Source of the DNA: Asparagopsis taxiformis
Taxonomy: Eukaryota > Rhodophyta > Florideophyceae > Bonnemaisoniales > Bonnemaisoniaceae
Length of the DNA stretch: 64,000 bases
Reading direction: 5' to 3'
Assembly: GCA_030407315.1 (NCBI GenBank)
Contig: JALQPE010000923.1
Span: forward strand, 1-64,000
This document shows positions 31,551-43,093 of the stretch, piece after piece. The translations under genes and the position numbers were made by a program. The notes below the pieces were generated by a model. It saw only the letters and a program-made list of their open reading frames with translations, did no database searches and was not told the origin of the DNA. Positions within the stretch are counted from its first letter, which is position 1. Each line of letters opens with the position of its first letter.

Positions 31551-33365
31551 TCAGAGCCCACCGCGAACGAACAGTGACAGAAACGCCTCCTCTCCTCTCG
31601 TCTCATACCGTGCAGCAAACGCTGTATACTCCAGTCCTTCCGTTTTCGATCCCACCCGCATCCCCTGTCGATACCTCGGACTGTTCACCTCCATCACTCT
31701 CTCCACACATCCAACGCCCTCACAATATGTGCTCATCATCATTGCCCGTCCATTGTATTGTACGATGTGACCTGGGGTAGCACAACTTCCAAAGTGATCA
31801 CAGAGGACGCGACTGACGGGGTGTTGTTGGAAGACGAGGTGATGGGTATGGAAATGTGTGAGAGCGGAAGCGTCGATACATACGTTTGTGGATAGGGATG
31901 GGAGTTGTTGTTGTGATTGTTGTGGTGGTTTTGGTGGTTGGGAAGATAGTTGAGGTGAATCATGAGATGGGTCTGGTGTGATGATGGGATTGGGCTATGG
32001 AACGTCTGGAGAAGATTCTGTGCCAGATAGGCAGTTGTTGGGGTTCGCAGGAACGTTTGTGGACAGACATGACAGCTTATTTTCTGGGAAACCGCACACA
32101 TTTCGTGACAGGCACGACTGGTTTTCGCAAGAGCATTTACGAAAACGTTCATCACGAGGTTGACAAGTACACATGTGAGACCTAGTACGCTTCTTAAACT
32201 CATACGTGAGACATGATCTATTGTCAGCGCATTCATCATCTGTCCGGCAAATTTCAAACGTAGACTTCTTTCCGACATCATTCGAAACCAAATCCGATGG
32301 CTACATTGTAGAGGTATTGCATACTATTGGGTGCGGATCCAAGGACTCTGAGATGCAAACCACGGCATCACATGAAAGTGAGCATGTATCTCCGGGCTGA
32401 TAATTACTGTTTTTGCGGGAACATGTCTCATACTTGGGTTCATTAAGCATGCAAACACAATTCTCCTTCCCTTCTCAACGTTCTGGAAAATCTTTATCTG
32501 TGTATCACAGACATGACCGCTCACCAGCGCATTCCTTGGATGCTATATAACTTTCCTCGGTGAATTTAGTGCCTATAGAAGGTTGTGACGGTAATGGTTC
32601 AAACGAATCACACGTAATGTCAGGTTCATTCAGTGCTATTGACACACAAACCATTTCACCATCCCGCATCGGACATTTCTCACCATCGGGACAGTTTGGG
32701 AATCTACAAGAGCAGATAAACTCTCTGACATCCTCATTATAACATCTACAATCATCCCCGCCTTCACAAGGAACGTCACCACCTATAAGCTCTTGAAGGC
32801 ATCAAAGACTTTCTGCGCATTCTTCTTGTTTCCTGCATTTCTCAAAGTTGCAACGATGACGAGACACAATAGGATTTTCACATTCAAGATCTTTGCTCTC
32901 CACGTCCCTTGAAAGGCACATATTCTTCCCGGATAGAGTTTTTGTACAGCATTCTCCTCCTGGACAAGGGTTTTCGCAGTCGCAAAACGGCTCCTCACCA
33001 TTTCTATATCCGCAGAAATATTCGTTTGAAAATATGGAGCATGAGACTCGTGGTGTTACATTTAGGTCAATTCAAACGCGGGGAGATACGCATGGCTCCC
33101 CTTTAATTGAACATTCATCACCGCTGAAGCCAATTGCTTGGCACTGTGAGGATTGAGAGCTGAAAAGAGAGGGGGATGAAACGCTGATGAAACTAGGGAA
33201 GCGAAGGGAGGTGCTGTATCGTTTTTCTCAAATGTATTTGATCTGCGCAGAGACACTGGAGGTGAGTAAGGAAGGTGCAGCAACGCTGAAACTCGCATTA
33301 AGGAGTATGAGGAGAAGCGTGGTGAGACGGAATGATGAAATCCCGAATGATCGGAACTTTTTCAT
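31551..33365 (-). pseudogene. Cys-rich family member I (multiply broken)
   Basis: Minus strand. The ATG at 33365 opens a signal peptide (FRLTTLLLILLNASFSVAAP). Modules 1 to 4 can be followed in changing frames: CDCENPCPGGECC-like at about 32960, a module 2 near 32700-32880, a module 3 near 32350-32600 and module 4 at about 32030-32290 (STFEICRTDDECADNRSC). In-frame stops and small deletions occur in each. The last 420 bp equal member H exactly by eye, so that part is far younger than the rest. The stop is at 31551-31553 after a slightly altered FVRGGL ending. Confidence 0.85.
31576..31996. repeat. 421-bp identical tract shared with 28501-28921
   Basis: See the matching tract in member H. Here it is the 3' part of a pseudogene, so selection on protein sequence cannot explain the identity. 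Confidence 0.85.
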
Positions 33366-35252
33366 GATGGATGAGAAATAACGGGATGATACTTTCTTGA
33401 AACCAGTAATACATTGATGGTAGTATGTGTAGAAGTTTGGTGTTTGAAGATCGGGAGGAGGAAGGGATGGGCTTTTCTAAATTTAACTACTTAGTAGAAC
33501 CATGAGCTGAGGGCGCAAGACTTGCATGGGGCCTCAGAACTGATTCTTTGAATCTCCAATCAGACTTCATGTAACTGATGTGTCATGAGGTCATTAAGGA
33601 AATACTTTTCTATGCCCAAAGCGAATAATCTGACGGTAGAAAACTTATAATACTTCACCGAATATCACGGGGAGATACATTGTGAGAGGCCAAAGTTGTT
33701 GCTTCCTGGATGCCGGTATTCTGTTGACGTGTATAAGTTGTAGATGGGCTTGGTTTGACTAGAAAAAAGCTCCTCCTGCCTGCCGGGTATATGTAGAACA
33801 TGCATGGTCAGTACGTGTTGCACTTTTTGAACTTTTCAAGAGCAGTGGAGATGGAAAAATCGCGTTTTCTGCGTTCTGGTCGAAATTTTATCGAGGAAAA
33901 GGGAGTGACTGGGACGTAGAAACTATATATAACTAAATGTATGATTAGCATAAGAAGTATGAAGCCCTCATCCTTCATCCAACAATAACCTTCATCATGA
34001 AGGTTATTGTTGCCGATGAAAATATGCTCGAGTTTGGTAGTTTGAGCGCATTGCTGCCATCTATTTTCGAATGAAGGAGGATCCAAGGCATGGCCATCCT
34101 TCTGCATCCGTCAAATTTTCATGTAACTATTCTGCTGGAGGATCAAGACAGATCCAGGGCTTCACCCTACGCTCTTTCGCTTCCCCTTTTAGGACAGTCT
34201 GTCTTTTATCTCTCCTGCCTTTCTTTCGAGACTCTACCTTTCTAGCCCTACTGAAGTATTTCTGGAGGCTCTGTGGTGTGCGGCAGTCTGCTCGCCTCTG
34301 GTATGTTTCAGCAGTTGGAACCGCACGACTTGAAAGGCTCATTCGAACAGATCATCCCACTTTGTTTGCGGTGTTGTAACTCAATACTGGATTTCTACAG
34401 TTAATACGAATCAATGTTTTCCGAAATGGAATGACCAAATAAAAACAAAACAACCGATATGCTCTACTAGCTTTACGGCGGAACTGTGCGATGAAGTACG
34501 GAAAACGACTGAATATCGGGAACTGTTCATCTCGTACTTTTGCGGGTACTTGGGAGATGCATGTGATATATTCAGGAACTGGAGGGAATAGGATTTCAAG
34601 GCATGAAGAAGATATTTTAACTTCAGAACTGTGACAGCATATCTACTGCTACCATGCCTGCAGCAGATATCACACCGGCTATGTGGTGTATCTGGTTTTC
34701 CAAGAACGATAGCTGAGGCACGACTCGATTTTCGCGCGTCAAAATTTCGACATTGCATACGCTTTCAGATACAGTATGCAGCCTAGATTATTAGAACGAA
34801 ACTAGCCAAGTCGGATGCGGCTGGGGCGACGGTGAACGTATGTGAAAACGTGTGCGCCACCCCATGCTTCATTACCCAGCAGATCACTGGCACGGGTTTG
34901 TCTTGGCGAAGATACCAAGCCCATCCCACGAACGCAACTGCGTTCCAAATCGCTCCTCAGGTATTGTTCTGCGACCCGGTTTTTCTATTCAGTCAGCGTA
35001 CAGCTTGACTACCTGTACAGGTAATTCATTTCCGTGTGTCGTTCCATCTGTCCGAGGGTATTTTCGCCCGAGCAACACTCTTGATAAGGGAGCCGAGAGT
35101 TGATCCTGGGTTTTTCTGAATCCGATTTGTCAATACAAGTCGTACCCTTCACGGCCAAGAAGGTTAGAGCTCAGATTTCCTAGCCATTTTCCTGCTCTGA
35201 ATGAATGACAAATTTTGAGTATGAGATTCTCCCCGGGGCGGCCAGTGAGTGT
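33366..35252. other. No gene recognised
   Basis: Upstream of member I and up to the tRNA. Apart from a 33-bp palindrome at 33980-34012 I see nothing recognisable. Confidence 0.45.
33980..34012. repeat. Perfect 33-bp palindrome
   Basis: Left arm CAACAATAACCTTCAT, one central base, then its exact reverse complement. It could form a hairpin or bind a dimeric protein. No gene lies next to it. Confidence 0.8.
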
Positions 35253-35326
35253 GCCTCCATAGCTCAGTTGGTTAGAGCATGGTGCTAATAACGCCAGGGT
35301 CGCAGGTTCGAGCCCTGCTGGGGGTA
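35253..35326 (+). tRNA. tRNA-Ile, anticodon AAT
   Basis: The 74 bases fold as a standard tRNA. The acceptor GCCTCCA pairs with TGGGGGT (two G-T pairs), followed by discriminator A. The D arm is GCTC-AGTTGGTTA-GAGC. The anticodon arm TGGTG-CTAATAA-CGCCA has anticodon AAT, and the T arm is GCAGG-TTCGAGC-CCTGC. The A and B boxes match Pol III internal promoters. No intron and no encoded CCA are present, as expected for a eukaryotic nuclear gene. Sequence similarity to eukaryotic tRNA-Ile(AAT) in the D and anticodon arms is strong. Confidence 0.96.
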
Positions 35327-35329
35327 AAA

Positions 35330-35342
35330 TTTTCAAGTTTTT
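35330..35342 (+). terminator. Pol III T-run terminator of tRNA-Ile
   Basis: TTTT at 35330-35333 and a T5 run at 35338-35342 directly follow the tRNA. Confidence 0.7.
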
Positions 35343-35539
35343 CACGGAAATGGGAATGCTAATTTTGTTATTTGTTCCTCCTTCCCGGTCGGTTTTGCCT
35401 GATAACTTGCACGTGTCGATCCAAGTAGGGCTAAAAAACCGCCTGATCACTAGGCGGTCGGAAAGCATCGTTTGTTTCAGTTTCCCAATACTATCAATTT
35501 AATTTTAAAAATTGAATGACAGTAAATTGAGACAAAACT

Positions 35540-35984
35540 ATGGCAACCTATTTTCCACTCAACGGAAACGCCTCCCACGAGACACTCGCTGAGCGGATAC
35601 CGCGAAAAACGCAAGCGAACATGACCGATAATGCGGCTCAGTGCAGTGCGTCGGAAACAGTCTTTAAATATTCGTTGCGCATGCTGGCATGCGACAAACT
35701 CGTCGTCGAAAGCGAGCTGCGTGCCTTGCCGGGTCATACGAAATTGGGCAATTTGGAAAGCCGTATTGAAGCAATTTAGTTGCGGGTATTAGAGCTGTCA
35801 AGAGTCCCTCGCCGTGTTCGAACACCGCCTCGATTCGAACGCGTGGACATATCCCAACAATTCACAAGTTCGAAACGCGGCAGACGCCTCCCCAACAAGA
35901 CCCACCAAGTTGCCACCATCGTTCGATGCCAATTGCTCGCGCATCGATGGAGTATCCTGTGTAGAACTTCCAAACCGAATTGAG
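35540..35984 (+). pseudogene. Decayed coiled-coil protein gene, unrecognised
   Basis: A 79-codon frame starts at 35540 and stops at TAG (35777). Reading on in the same frame gives LRVLEL, and then a one-base shift near 35812 gives ESLAVFEHRLDSNAW and a further 50 codons to a stop at 35984. Across the breaks the leucine-rich heptad pattern (LGNLESRIEAI, LRVLEL, LAVFEHRL) is continuous, which suggests one former coiled-coil protein. I do not recognise the family. The pattern could be chance, so confidence is low. Confidence 0.35.
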
Positions 35985-36507
35985 TGAACAATGCGCTCCT
36001 TGCGAAATAGAACCACTCGATTCATACACATCGCTGTCGATCTTTGTCACGTCATACGACCTGCCGGATGCGTACTTGATCATTGCAGCTGTCATAATTG
36101 ATGACACAGAGCCCCCTCGCTTGGTCTCAAGATCGGGTTTATTGAACATGATATTACCGATTGAGTAATGTCCTCTAGAGCTGCACAAATGAGCTGGGGC
36201 ACGCGTAACATGAGATACATTTTCTATTGGCGCAGAGACCCATCGCAATTGCATCATTCAATTCCGCCGTTTTGCGACTGGACCACATCTTCGAACACTA
36301 TTGCGTTACTTGCCGCCAAGCATGATAAGTCCATCTCCTTGTTGCCACGATGAATCATCCAATCGTAACTTTCAATAACTAGCAAGAACTTTTCTTTCAG
36401 CACAGTTGCGTATCCCAGCCCACAATTGCCACAATTTAGTTAGCTACACGGAACCCGCATACCATCAGACACCCTTGTACACATCCCCTTGTACCGACTT
36501 CGCCAAA
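35985..36507. other. No gene recognised; upstream region of member J
   Basis: Precedes the first codon of member J. A minus-strand frame of 131 codons (35862-36257) has no recognisable similarity. Confidence 0.4.
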
Positions 36508-36707
36508 ATGCTAAATTCACTACAACCCACCAGCACACTGCTCGCAGCAACGCTCATAACTATTCTGGCAACCACCAGGATGACGTTCGCCTCCCAAACG
36601 ATTCAAACCAAGTTCCCAAACTTCCACCATCTCCGGAGAAAACGCCTTGTTCGGAAACAATCACACCGTCTTATCTCTCAATTATCCTTTCTCAACCCTT
36701 CACCACT

Positions 36708-36712
36708 CCCAC
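36708..36712. repeat. Target-site duplication of copia element 1 (left)
   Basis: CCCAC, repeated at 41355-41359. Confidence 0.9.
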
Positions 36713-36822
36713 TGACAAATAACTATATGCTTACAGCCACTTACAGCACTCCTCTAGTACTTTAACCTCCGCCGTCGCTCCACTCCGTCAATAAACAGCT
36801 AAGGAACACTGTTCTCTTCACA
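36713..36822 (+). repeat. 5' LTR of copia element 1
   Basis: 110 bp, TGACAAATAAC to CTTCACA. Contains AATAAA near 36790, a likely polyadenylation signal. Confidence 0.92.
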
Positions 36823-36840
36823 GGTTATGGACCCAGACGC
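36823..36840 (+). promoter_or_regulatory. Primer-binding site of copia element 1
   Basis: GGTTATGGACCCAGACGC. The reverse complement resembles the 5' anticodon stem and anticodon loop of initiator tRNA-Met (CTGGG stem, CAT anticodon). The gag-pol ATG lies inside it. Confidence 0.75.
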
Positions 36841-39800
36841 ACCAAGCGCATCCCCACCCACCGACATTCCCTCTCCAGCACAAGATCTCTCTGACGGCCA
36901 ATCTGCTCATTCTGCCACAACACCTGCACAAGTCCCCAGCGACACACCAACCGGCGACGACAACTTCCGCCCACCTCACATTCCATTGGCGACGACGACT
37001 ACCGCCTACTATCTTGCACCCATGACTACCACGCCCACGTCTATTCCACATCAGCTGGAAATCCCCACGCTCACATTTTCCAATTTCATTCCATGGCGCA
37101 TAAGCGTCGAGCACTTTGCTCGATCATACAATGTCTTGCAATATCTTTTACAACCCACCCCAACCTCTACCACTGAAGCAGAAGCCAACCTTCACATCAC
37201 AAATCACTCTCAAGCGCAGCTCCTCGTACTTCCTACTCTCTCTCCTGAGATTATGGCACTATTCACTGACGCCGAACTTTCTGGCCCCATTCACACACTC
37301 TTTTCCTGCATCCAGACGCGTCTCACCACAAGAAATCCTGAGCATACGGATGAAAACCTCCGATCTAAAGCTCAACAGATCAAGTGGAACAGCTTACTCA
37401 CTGTCTCGGAGTATGTTGCAAAGCACAACGAGATCAGAGCTATTATGATCCGTGCGAGCTACCCGGACATATCCAATGAGCAAACCACTGTTAGATTCAT
37501 TCTTGAAGGACTCGAAAGTCATTCCGACTGGACTGTTTTCCTTCAAACCATCGCAGCACATAATGCTCTTCACCCAAAAGCTCCGCTCCCAATGCCCACA
37601 ATAATATCAATGATGACCAAACACGATAACATAACCAAGCGGACATCACCTCCGCTACAGTCACCACCTGCTACATCTCGTGTACTCCGCACCCGACAGC
37701 AGTACAATCCCCGCTCTCGTTCCTCGACATTCCAGCGCCGTATCAATCCGAACAACCACATAAAACCACCTTCAGGACACTCCGGTCCGTGGTGCACCAT
37801 ACACGGATCGTTCTACCATTCCACATCGGAATGTCGTGTTCGGAAGTCACACCTCGCTGCCATCGCGCGCCACAAAGGCAATAACGTACACACACCGAGA
37901 CCGAAAGCACACCTATCCATTCCAGGATCGGCATGCCATGAGTACCATGAAGACGAATCCCATGACTCCGACACCGCCACAGATGATCATCCCATTGACA
38001 CTGTACGTTTCCACACCACTCCCTGCACCTCATACATTCTCGATTCGGGTGCTGACCCGACACACCTCGTTAAACCCGTTTCAGGAATGACCAAGTACAG
38101 ATCGCACACACGTAACGCTGATGGCCGCAAATCGCGAACCACACACCGAGATCATGTCTCCATCCCTGTTAACCACGAATGCACCCTTCCCGCTCATCCA
38201 GCAATTGTTGGACCAGAACTTCAATCGAACCTTCTCTCCGTGTCACAGGTTACCCGCACACATGATGTTTTGTTTCAACATGACAAGGCATACATCACTG
38301 AACAATCATCCCCACCTCCTTCCCCATGTGTGATAGCCACTGCAACAAAACATAAAGGTCTCTACATTTTGTCCAGCAATCATGCACCGCGCAAGTCCCC
38401 TTCACGAAACATGGCCAACACAGCTCGCACTATACCCTCCCGCCTTTCGTTGCGAAAATGCCAACTCAATGGAACAAAAAAGAAGCCGCTCTCTGGAACC
38501 CCCCGCATCAAATCTACCCTCAAGAAGCCCTCCCGCCTCCGCAAAATACCCAAACCAGACCGAACAAACAAAGGAACTACACGTATCCAGTTGACCCGCG
38601 TCAAACAAAAAATCACAGTTCCCTTCTCGTCAGTTCTCAGGGACTATCATCACTGGCACCTTAAGCTCAGTCATGCCCATCCAAAAAAGATCCATCACAT
38701 GGCCAAACAAAAACTTGTTCCCAACATGCCTAAATCACTTCTCCAGCCTCCGCCCAGGATGTCCTGCTCCGGCTGTGCAGTGGGTAAAACAAGCGCTGCA
38801 CCCTTCCGGCAACGCTCCCGCTCTGCACCAATTGGCAGCCACCTGCATACTGACATCTGTGGCCCATTTCCATGCACCTCCCAGGATGGTAACCGGTATT
38901 TTTCAACATTCCTCGACGAAGGCAGTCGTTATCTCACAGTGCACTGCAGCCCTACCAAATCAGGCGCCGCTGCCTTCATCAAAACACACATCCTTCACAC
39001 CCACACTCACACGCCCCATATCATTCACGACATCACTTCTGACAATGCTCGTGAGTATTACTCATCGGATCTGAAACAATTCTATGCGCAGCTAAAAATC
39101 ACCACTCACCCTACGATACCTCACACTCCGCAAGAAAATGCGTTAGCAGAGCGTGTCAATCGAACCATATTGGATTCCACACGTTCCAGTCTTCTCACTT
39201 CTGGCCTTCCACACACCCTTTTCGACTACGCTCTCATCAATGCAACAGATTCATACAATCACACTCCGCACAGTGCACATGGCTCGCTCCCTGCCACTCT
39301 CTGGACTCGCACCTCACCTGACGTCACCACTCTCCTCCCGTTCGGCACACAGGGCTATGTCCACGATCGCTCCCCGCACTCCAAACTTGGACCACGAGCC
39401 ATTCTAATGCATTACCTGGCCCGCCAAGATTGCCGACACTATTTCGTATTCAACCCTGACAAGAATACTTTACACAGATGCCGCATCTCCGACTTTGCCG
39501 AATACCACCCCACTGCGGACCCCATTAGGACATACTTCCCCGAACCTGATTCGTTCTCCAATCATGTCACCGTCTTTGCCGATCAAAACGTATCAGAACC
39601 CAAGACCCTCTCCCAGGCACGCCAGGCACCAGATGCCGCTGACTGGGAAGCTGCCTGGAATACCGAAATTGACAACTTAGAATCCCGAGGCATTCTCTCT
39701 TATGTCCCACGCTCTACTATCCCTCCTGACACGAAAATAATTCCACTCACCACAGTATTCAAACTGAAGCGTGACAGTGATGGCACCCCGACCAGTCGCA

Positions 39801-41187
39801 AAGTTAGATGCACAGTACGAGGGGACAAACAGATCCCCGGAATACATTATGACCCGTATGATCTCTCCAGTCCAGTCACTCACCGCGACACAATTCGATC
39901 AGCACTTGCTCTTGCTGCTGCAAACTCATATCATGCCATACACTGGGATCTTGAAGCTGCATTTCTTCATGAGAAATTCAACGAGGACAGAATGATATTC
40001 GTCCACCAACCCACCCGCTTTGATGGCTCCCTCCGATATCCAAATCATGTTGCCCAACTAACTGGGAACATGTATGGAAGCAAACAGGCGTGCAAGATAT
40101 TCACAGAAGGTTTAGCCGCTTTTCTCCAATCCCACAGCTTCACCCGTCTACACTCCGATCCATGCTCTTTCATCCGTCACGACCAAAATGATACCTCCCG
40201 CTTTATCCTTCTTATCATCACTGTGGATGATTTCCTCGTTATATCCAATTCCAGAACGCTCATTTCTTCAACCAAAGACACTCTCCTTCAGAAGTATGCC
40301 CTCAAGGACCTCGGTCCTGTCTCCACCTTGCTTGGATGGAAAGTAACGCAATCAAAACAAGGCATAACTATATCTCAACCGGGATATATCCAATCCCTCC
40401 TCGACAAGTATCGCCACACTCACGCCAAGCCGTCACCCTCTCCGATTGCCTCAGAGCTTCTCTATTCAACCAGAAAGGACTCTAAACCACTCAACACATC
40501 CAAGTACGACTATACAGGCCTTATTGGCGCCCTGCGATATCTTGCCGACTGTACGCGCCCGGACATCTCATTCATAGTTGGCTTTCTGGGCCGCTATTCA
40601 CACAACCCCACCACTTACCACTGGTTGGCTGCATTGCGTGTCCTGCGATATCTCCGCGGCTCACTGAACACGGGAATAACATATCACCGCCAGCTCAAGT
40701 CCTCTCTCATTGCATTCTCAGACTCGGATCACGCTGCGTGCCCGGACACCCGTCGTTCTACTACAGGCAGCCTGATTATCTATAATGGGTCTCCTATTGC
40801 GTGGCAGTCCAAACGCCAGCGCACAGTGTCCCCATCTACTCACGCCGCCGAATATGTTGCAACGTTCCACACCACCCAGCAACTACTAGCCGTTTCCAAC
40901 TTCTTTTATGAGACCCGCCACCTTACCCGTGCCCCAATCCCCCTTACATCGACAACGCCGCCGCCATTGTCACCGCCAAATCCTCTTACCCGACACCCAA
41001 GGCACGCCACATTGACATCAAGTACCACTGGCTCAAAGAGCAGGTACAAAAAGGGCTCATTGCACCACAGCATATCTCCTCTATTGACAACCCTGCTGAT
41101 CTCTTAACGAAGGCGCTCAAACCTGCTCAATTCACTCTCAAACTTCCTTTACTCCGCCTCTCAGCGCCCACGGCGCGCGGCGACTGA
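36827..41187 (+). pseudogene. Gag-Pol of copia element 1 (frameshifted near its end)
   Basis: The frame is open from the ATG at 36827. A second in-frame ATG at 37022 is closer to the start of element 2. In order, by approximate residue: gag with a zinc-knuckle variant C-x2-H-x4-H-x4-C (about 322), aspartic protease DSGA (about 406), the GAG-pre-integrase HHCC zone (about 605-665), integrase D-D-E (HTDICGP about 675, TSDNAREY, NALAERVNRT), RT with TVDD in the catalytic box (about 1131), and RNase H with DSDHAACPDTRRS (about 1300). A one-base loss near 40944 puts the last 80 codons out of frame; the proper frame ends at 41185-41187 (ARGD then TGA). The element therefore probably cannot make a complete RNase H. 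Confidence 0.9.
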
Positions 41188-41244
41188 CAAATAACTTTTC
41201 TTTTCCGCACCGTGGCCACTTCGCAGCTCTACCAACTTTACACT

Positions 41245-41354
41245 TGACAAATAACTATATGCTTACAGCCACTTACAGCACTCCTCTAGTACTTTAACCT
41301 CCGCCGTCGCTCCACTCCGTCAATAAACAGCTAAGGAACACTGTTCTCTTCACA
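41245..41354 (+). repeat. 3' LTR of copia element 1
   Basis: Same 110 bp as the 5' LTR. No clear polypurine tract precedes it; the preceding bases are ctaccaactttacact. Confidence 0.92.
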
Positions 41355-41359
41355 CCCAC
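41355..41359. repeat. Target-site duplication of copia element 1 (right)
   Basis: CCCAC, as at 36708-36712. Confidence 0.9.
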
Positions 41360-42934
41360 ACCTGGACTTTAAACCCTTTGTTCTCCGATACGGACTCAAT
41401 GGCGATATTTGTGACGAATACGGTGATGAGTTTTGTGTCCCACCACGAGTCTGTATAGACCCTAACACAAGCCCGCTCGACTCATGTTCCACAGCCTCGA
41501 AAACATGCATTTGCCGCCAAATAGAAGACCCCGCCATGCACTGTGATTGCGATACTCCATGTCCGATCGGCGAGCGATGTCTACAGACCAATAGTGGACA
41601 AAATATGTGTCTTTCAAGACTAGCTGCAAAGGAATCTGGAAACGACGAAATAACATGTGCGACTCCGTTACCATCCGATCCTGGCGGATTCAGCTATGAT
41701 AGATGTAGGCATGATGACGATTGTGCCGTGGGGCGATCCTGCATCAAAACCAGCAGATATGAACCGTGTAACGGCCGAAAATACTGTGTATGTTATCCGG
41801 ACGACGAAGATGAAGCTCACTGCTCATGTAAATATCCACAGTGTGTCCAAGGCGAGCAATGTACAACAGAACATGGCATCTTCTGCACATCGCTGTCGTT
41901 GAATGAACTTCCCATTTTCTGTCCCAATGTCACGGCACCAGCACCGACGTCGCAGTCCGGCCACAAGTTCTCTGGTGAAAAATGTAAGACATCGGATGAG
42001 TGTGCCGGAGAGAGGATGTGCTCGTCTTATGACAATAATATCGGAACGTATCTAGATTGTGATGGCCGTGATGATTGTACTTGCACACCAAGGGTGTATG
42101 AGGACGAGCTGTGTTCATGTCTGAATCCAGAATGTCTTCCAGGCGATGTATGTGGTTTCGATCGCAGCGAAGACTTGTACTGCACATCAGAAAACATTTA
42201 TATGCCGCTCAATTGCAGTTTGACACCAGAAGATTACAAGACACCCATAATATCGCCTTTCCCATCGCCTTCACAAAAAAGGGTAATTTCAGTTACGATA
42301 CTTGCGAGATCGACGATGATTGCACTGGTCCACGATCGTGTTATACGAAGGAAGACGTAAAATGTCGAACGGGGAGAGGTTGTTATTGCTGGCCTGACAA
42401 AAACCGTTTCGGTCATTGCGACTGTGGGAATCCCAGATGCCTCTCAGGGGACGCATGTGGGTTCCCTGTAGAGTACGCCAAATGCAGATCGATCAATCTG
42501 AAGCCACACCCAATCACATGTGATCCCAATCAACGCGAGGTTATATATACGACGCCACGTCCTCTACCACCATCACCTTTTCCCGGAAATGTCCAAATTG
42601 CACAACCTCCCGCTGTGAACAGTGCAGTTGATGGGAACAACGCATGCATCGATGCAGCAGCTCTCTCACATCTACGCAACACAGAGCTGGTGTATGAGCG
42701 TCACGTCGTCGCAAGAGTACTGTGCGACGGACAGGGAAGCTGCGCAACAGCTGGTCACATTGTGCGCTACAGGGGGGAGGGAATGATGATGAAGAAGTAC
42801 TGTGAGATAGTGAAATGTAAGGGTAGTGTGATGGAAGTTAACAGTCCGAAACTGAGAAGGGGCATGCGGGTCAGATCGAGTACAGAGGGTCTGGAATACA
42901 CGGGATTTGCGGCTCGGTTTGAGACGAAGGTTGA

Positions 42935-42939
42935 GGAAG
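42935..42939. repeat. Target-site duplication of copia element 2 (left)
   Basis: GGAAG, repeated at 47810-47814. Confidence 0.9.
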
Positions 42940-43051
42940 TGTGAAACAAACGTGGTTGCTTGACCGTTTATTCCTCCCCGAGATCGTCGGCGGAGGTTTA
43001 TCTATGTGTTGTGATGACTGTAAGTACTGTAAATGTGTAAGTTATTCGGAA
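42940..43051 (-). repeat. 3' LTR of copia element 2
   Basis: 112 bp. On the minus strand it starts TTCCGAATAAC where the 5' LTR has TGACGAATAAC. Confidence 0.85.
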
Positions 43052-43093
43052 AGGCTGGATGTAGTCACAGCGCGGAAAAAGAGAAGTTATTCG

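Larger units (their letters stand above)
36713..41354 (+). mobile_element. Copia (Ty1-type) LTR retrotransposon, element 1
   Basis: Complete element of 4.64 kb with 110-bp LTRs at 36713-36822 and 41245-41354. They begin TGACAAATAAC and end CTTCACA, and by eye the two copies are the same. CCCAC target duplications flank both ends. A primer-binding site directly follows the 5' LTR. Gag and pol lie in one frame, in the order expected for Ty1/copia (protease, integrase, RT, RNase H). It is inserted in the sense orientation between codons 68 and 69 of member J. Confidence 0.95.

Noticed and set aside
35130..35468. Minus-strand 112-codon frame with LPPAGLEPATLALLAPCSNQ
   Set aside because: This peptide is the well-known product of reading a tRNA gene backwards; it lies across tRNA-Ile(AAT).
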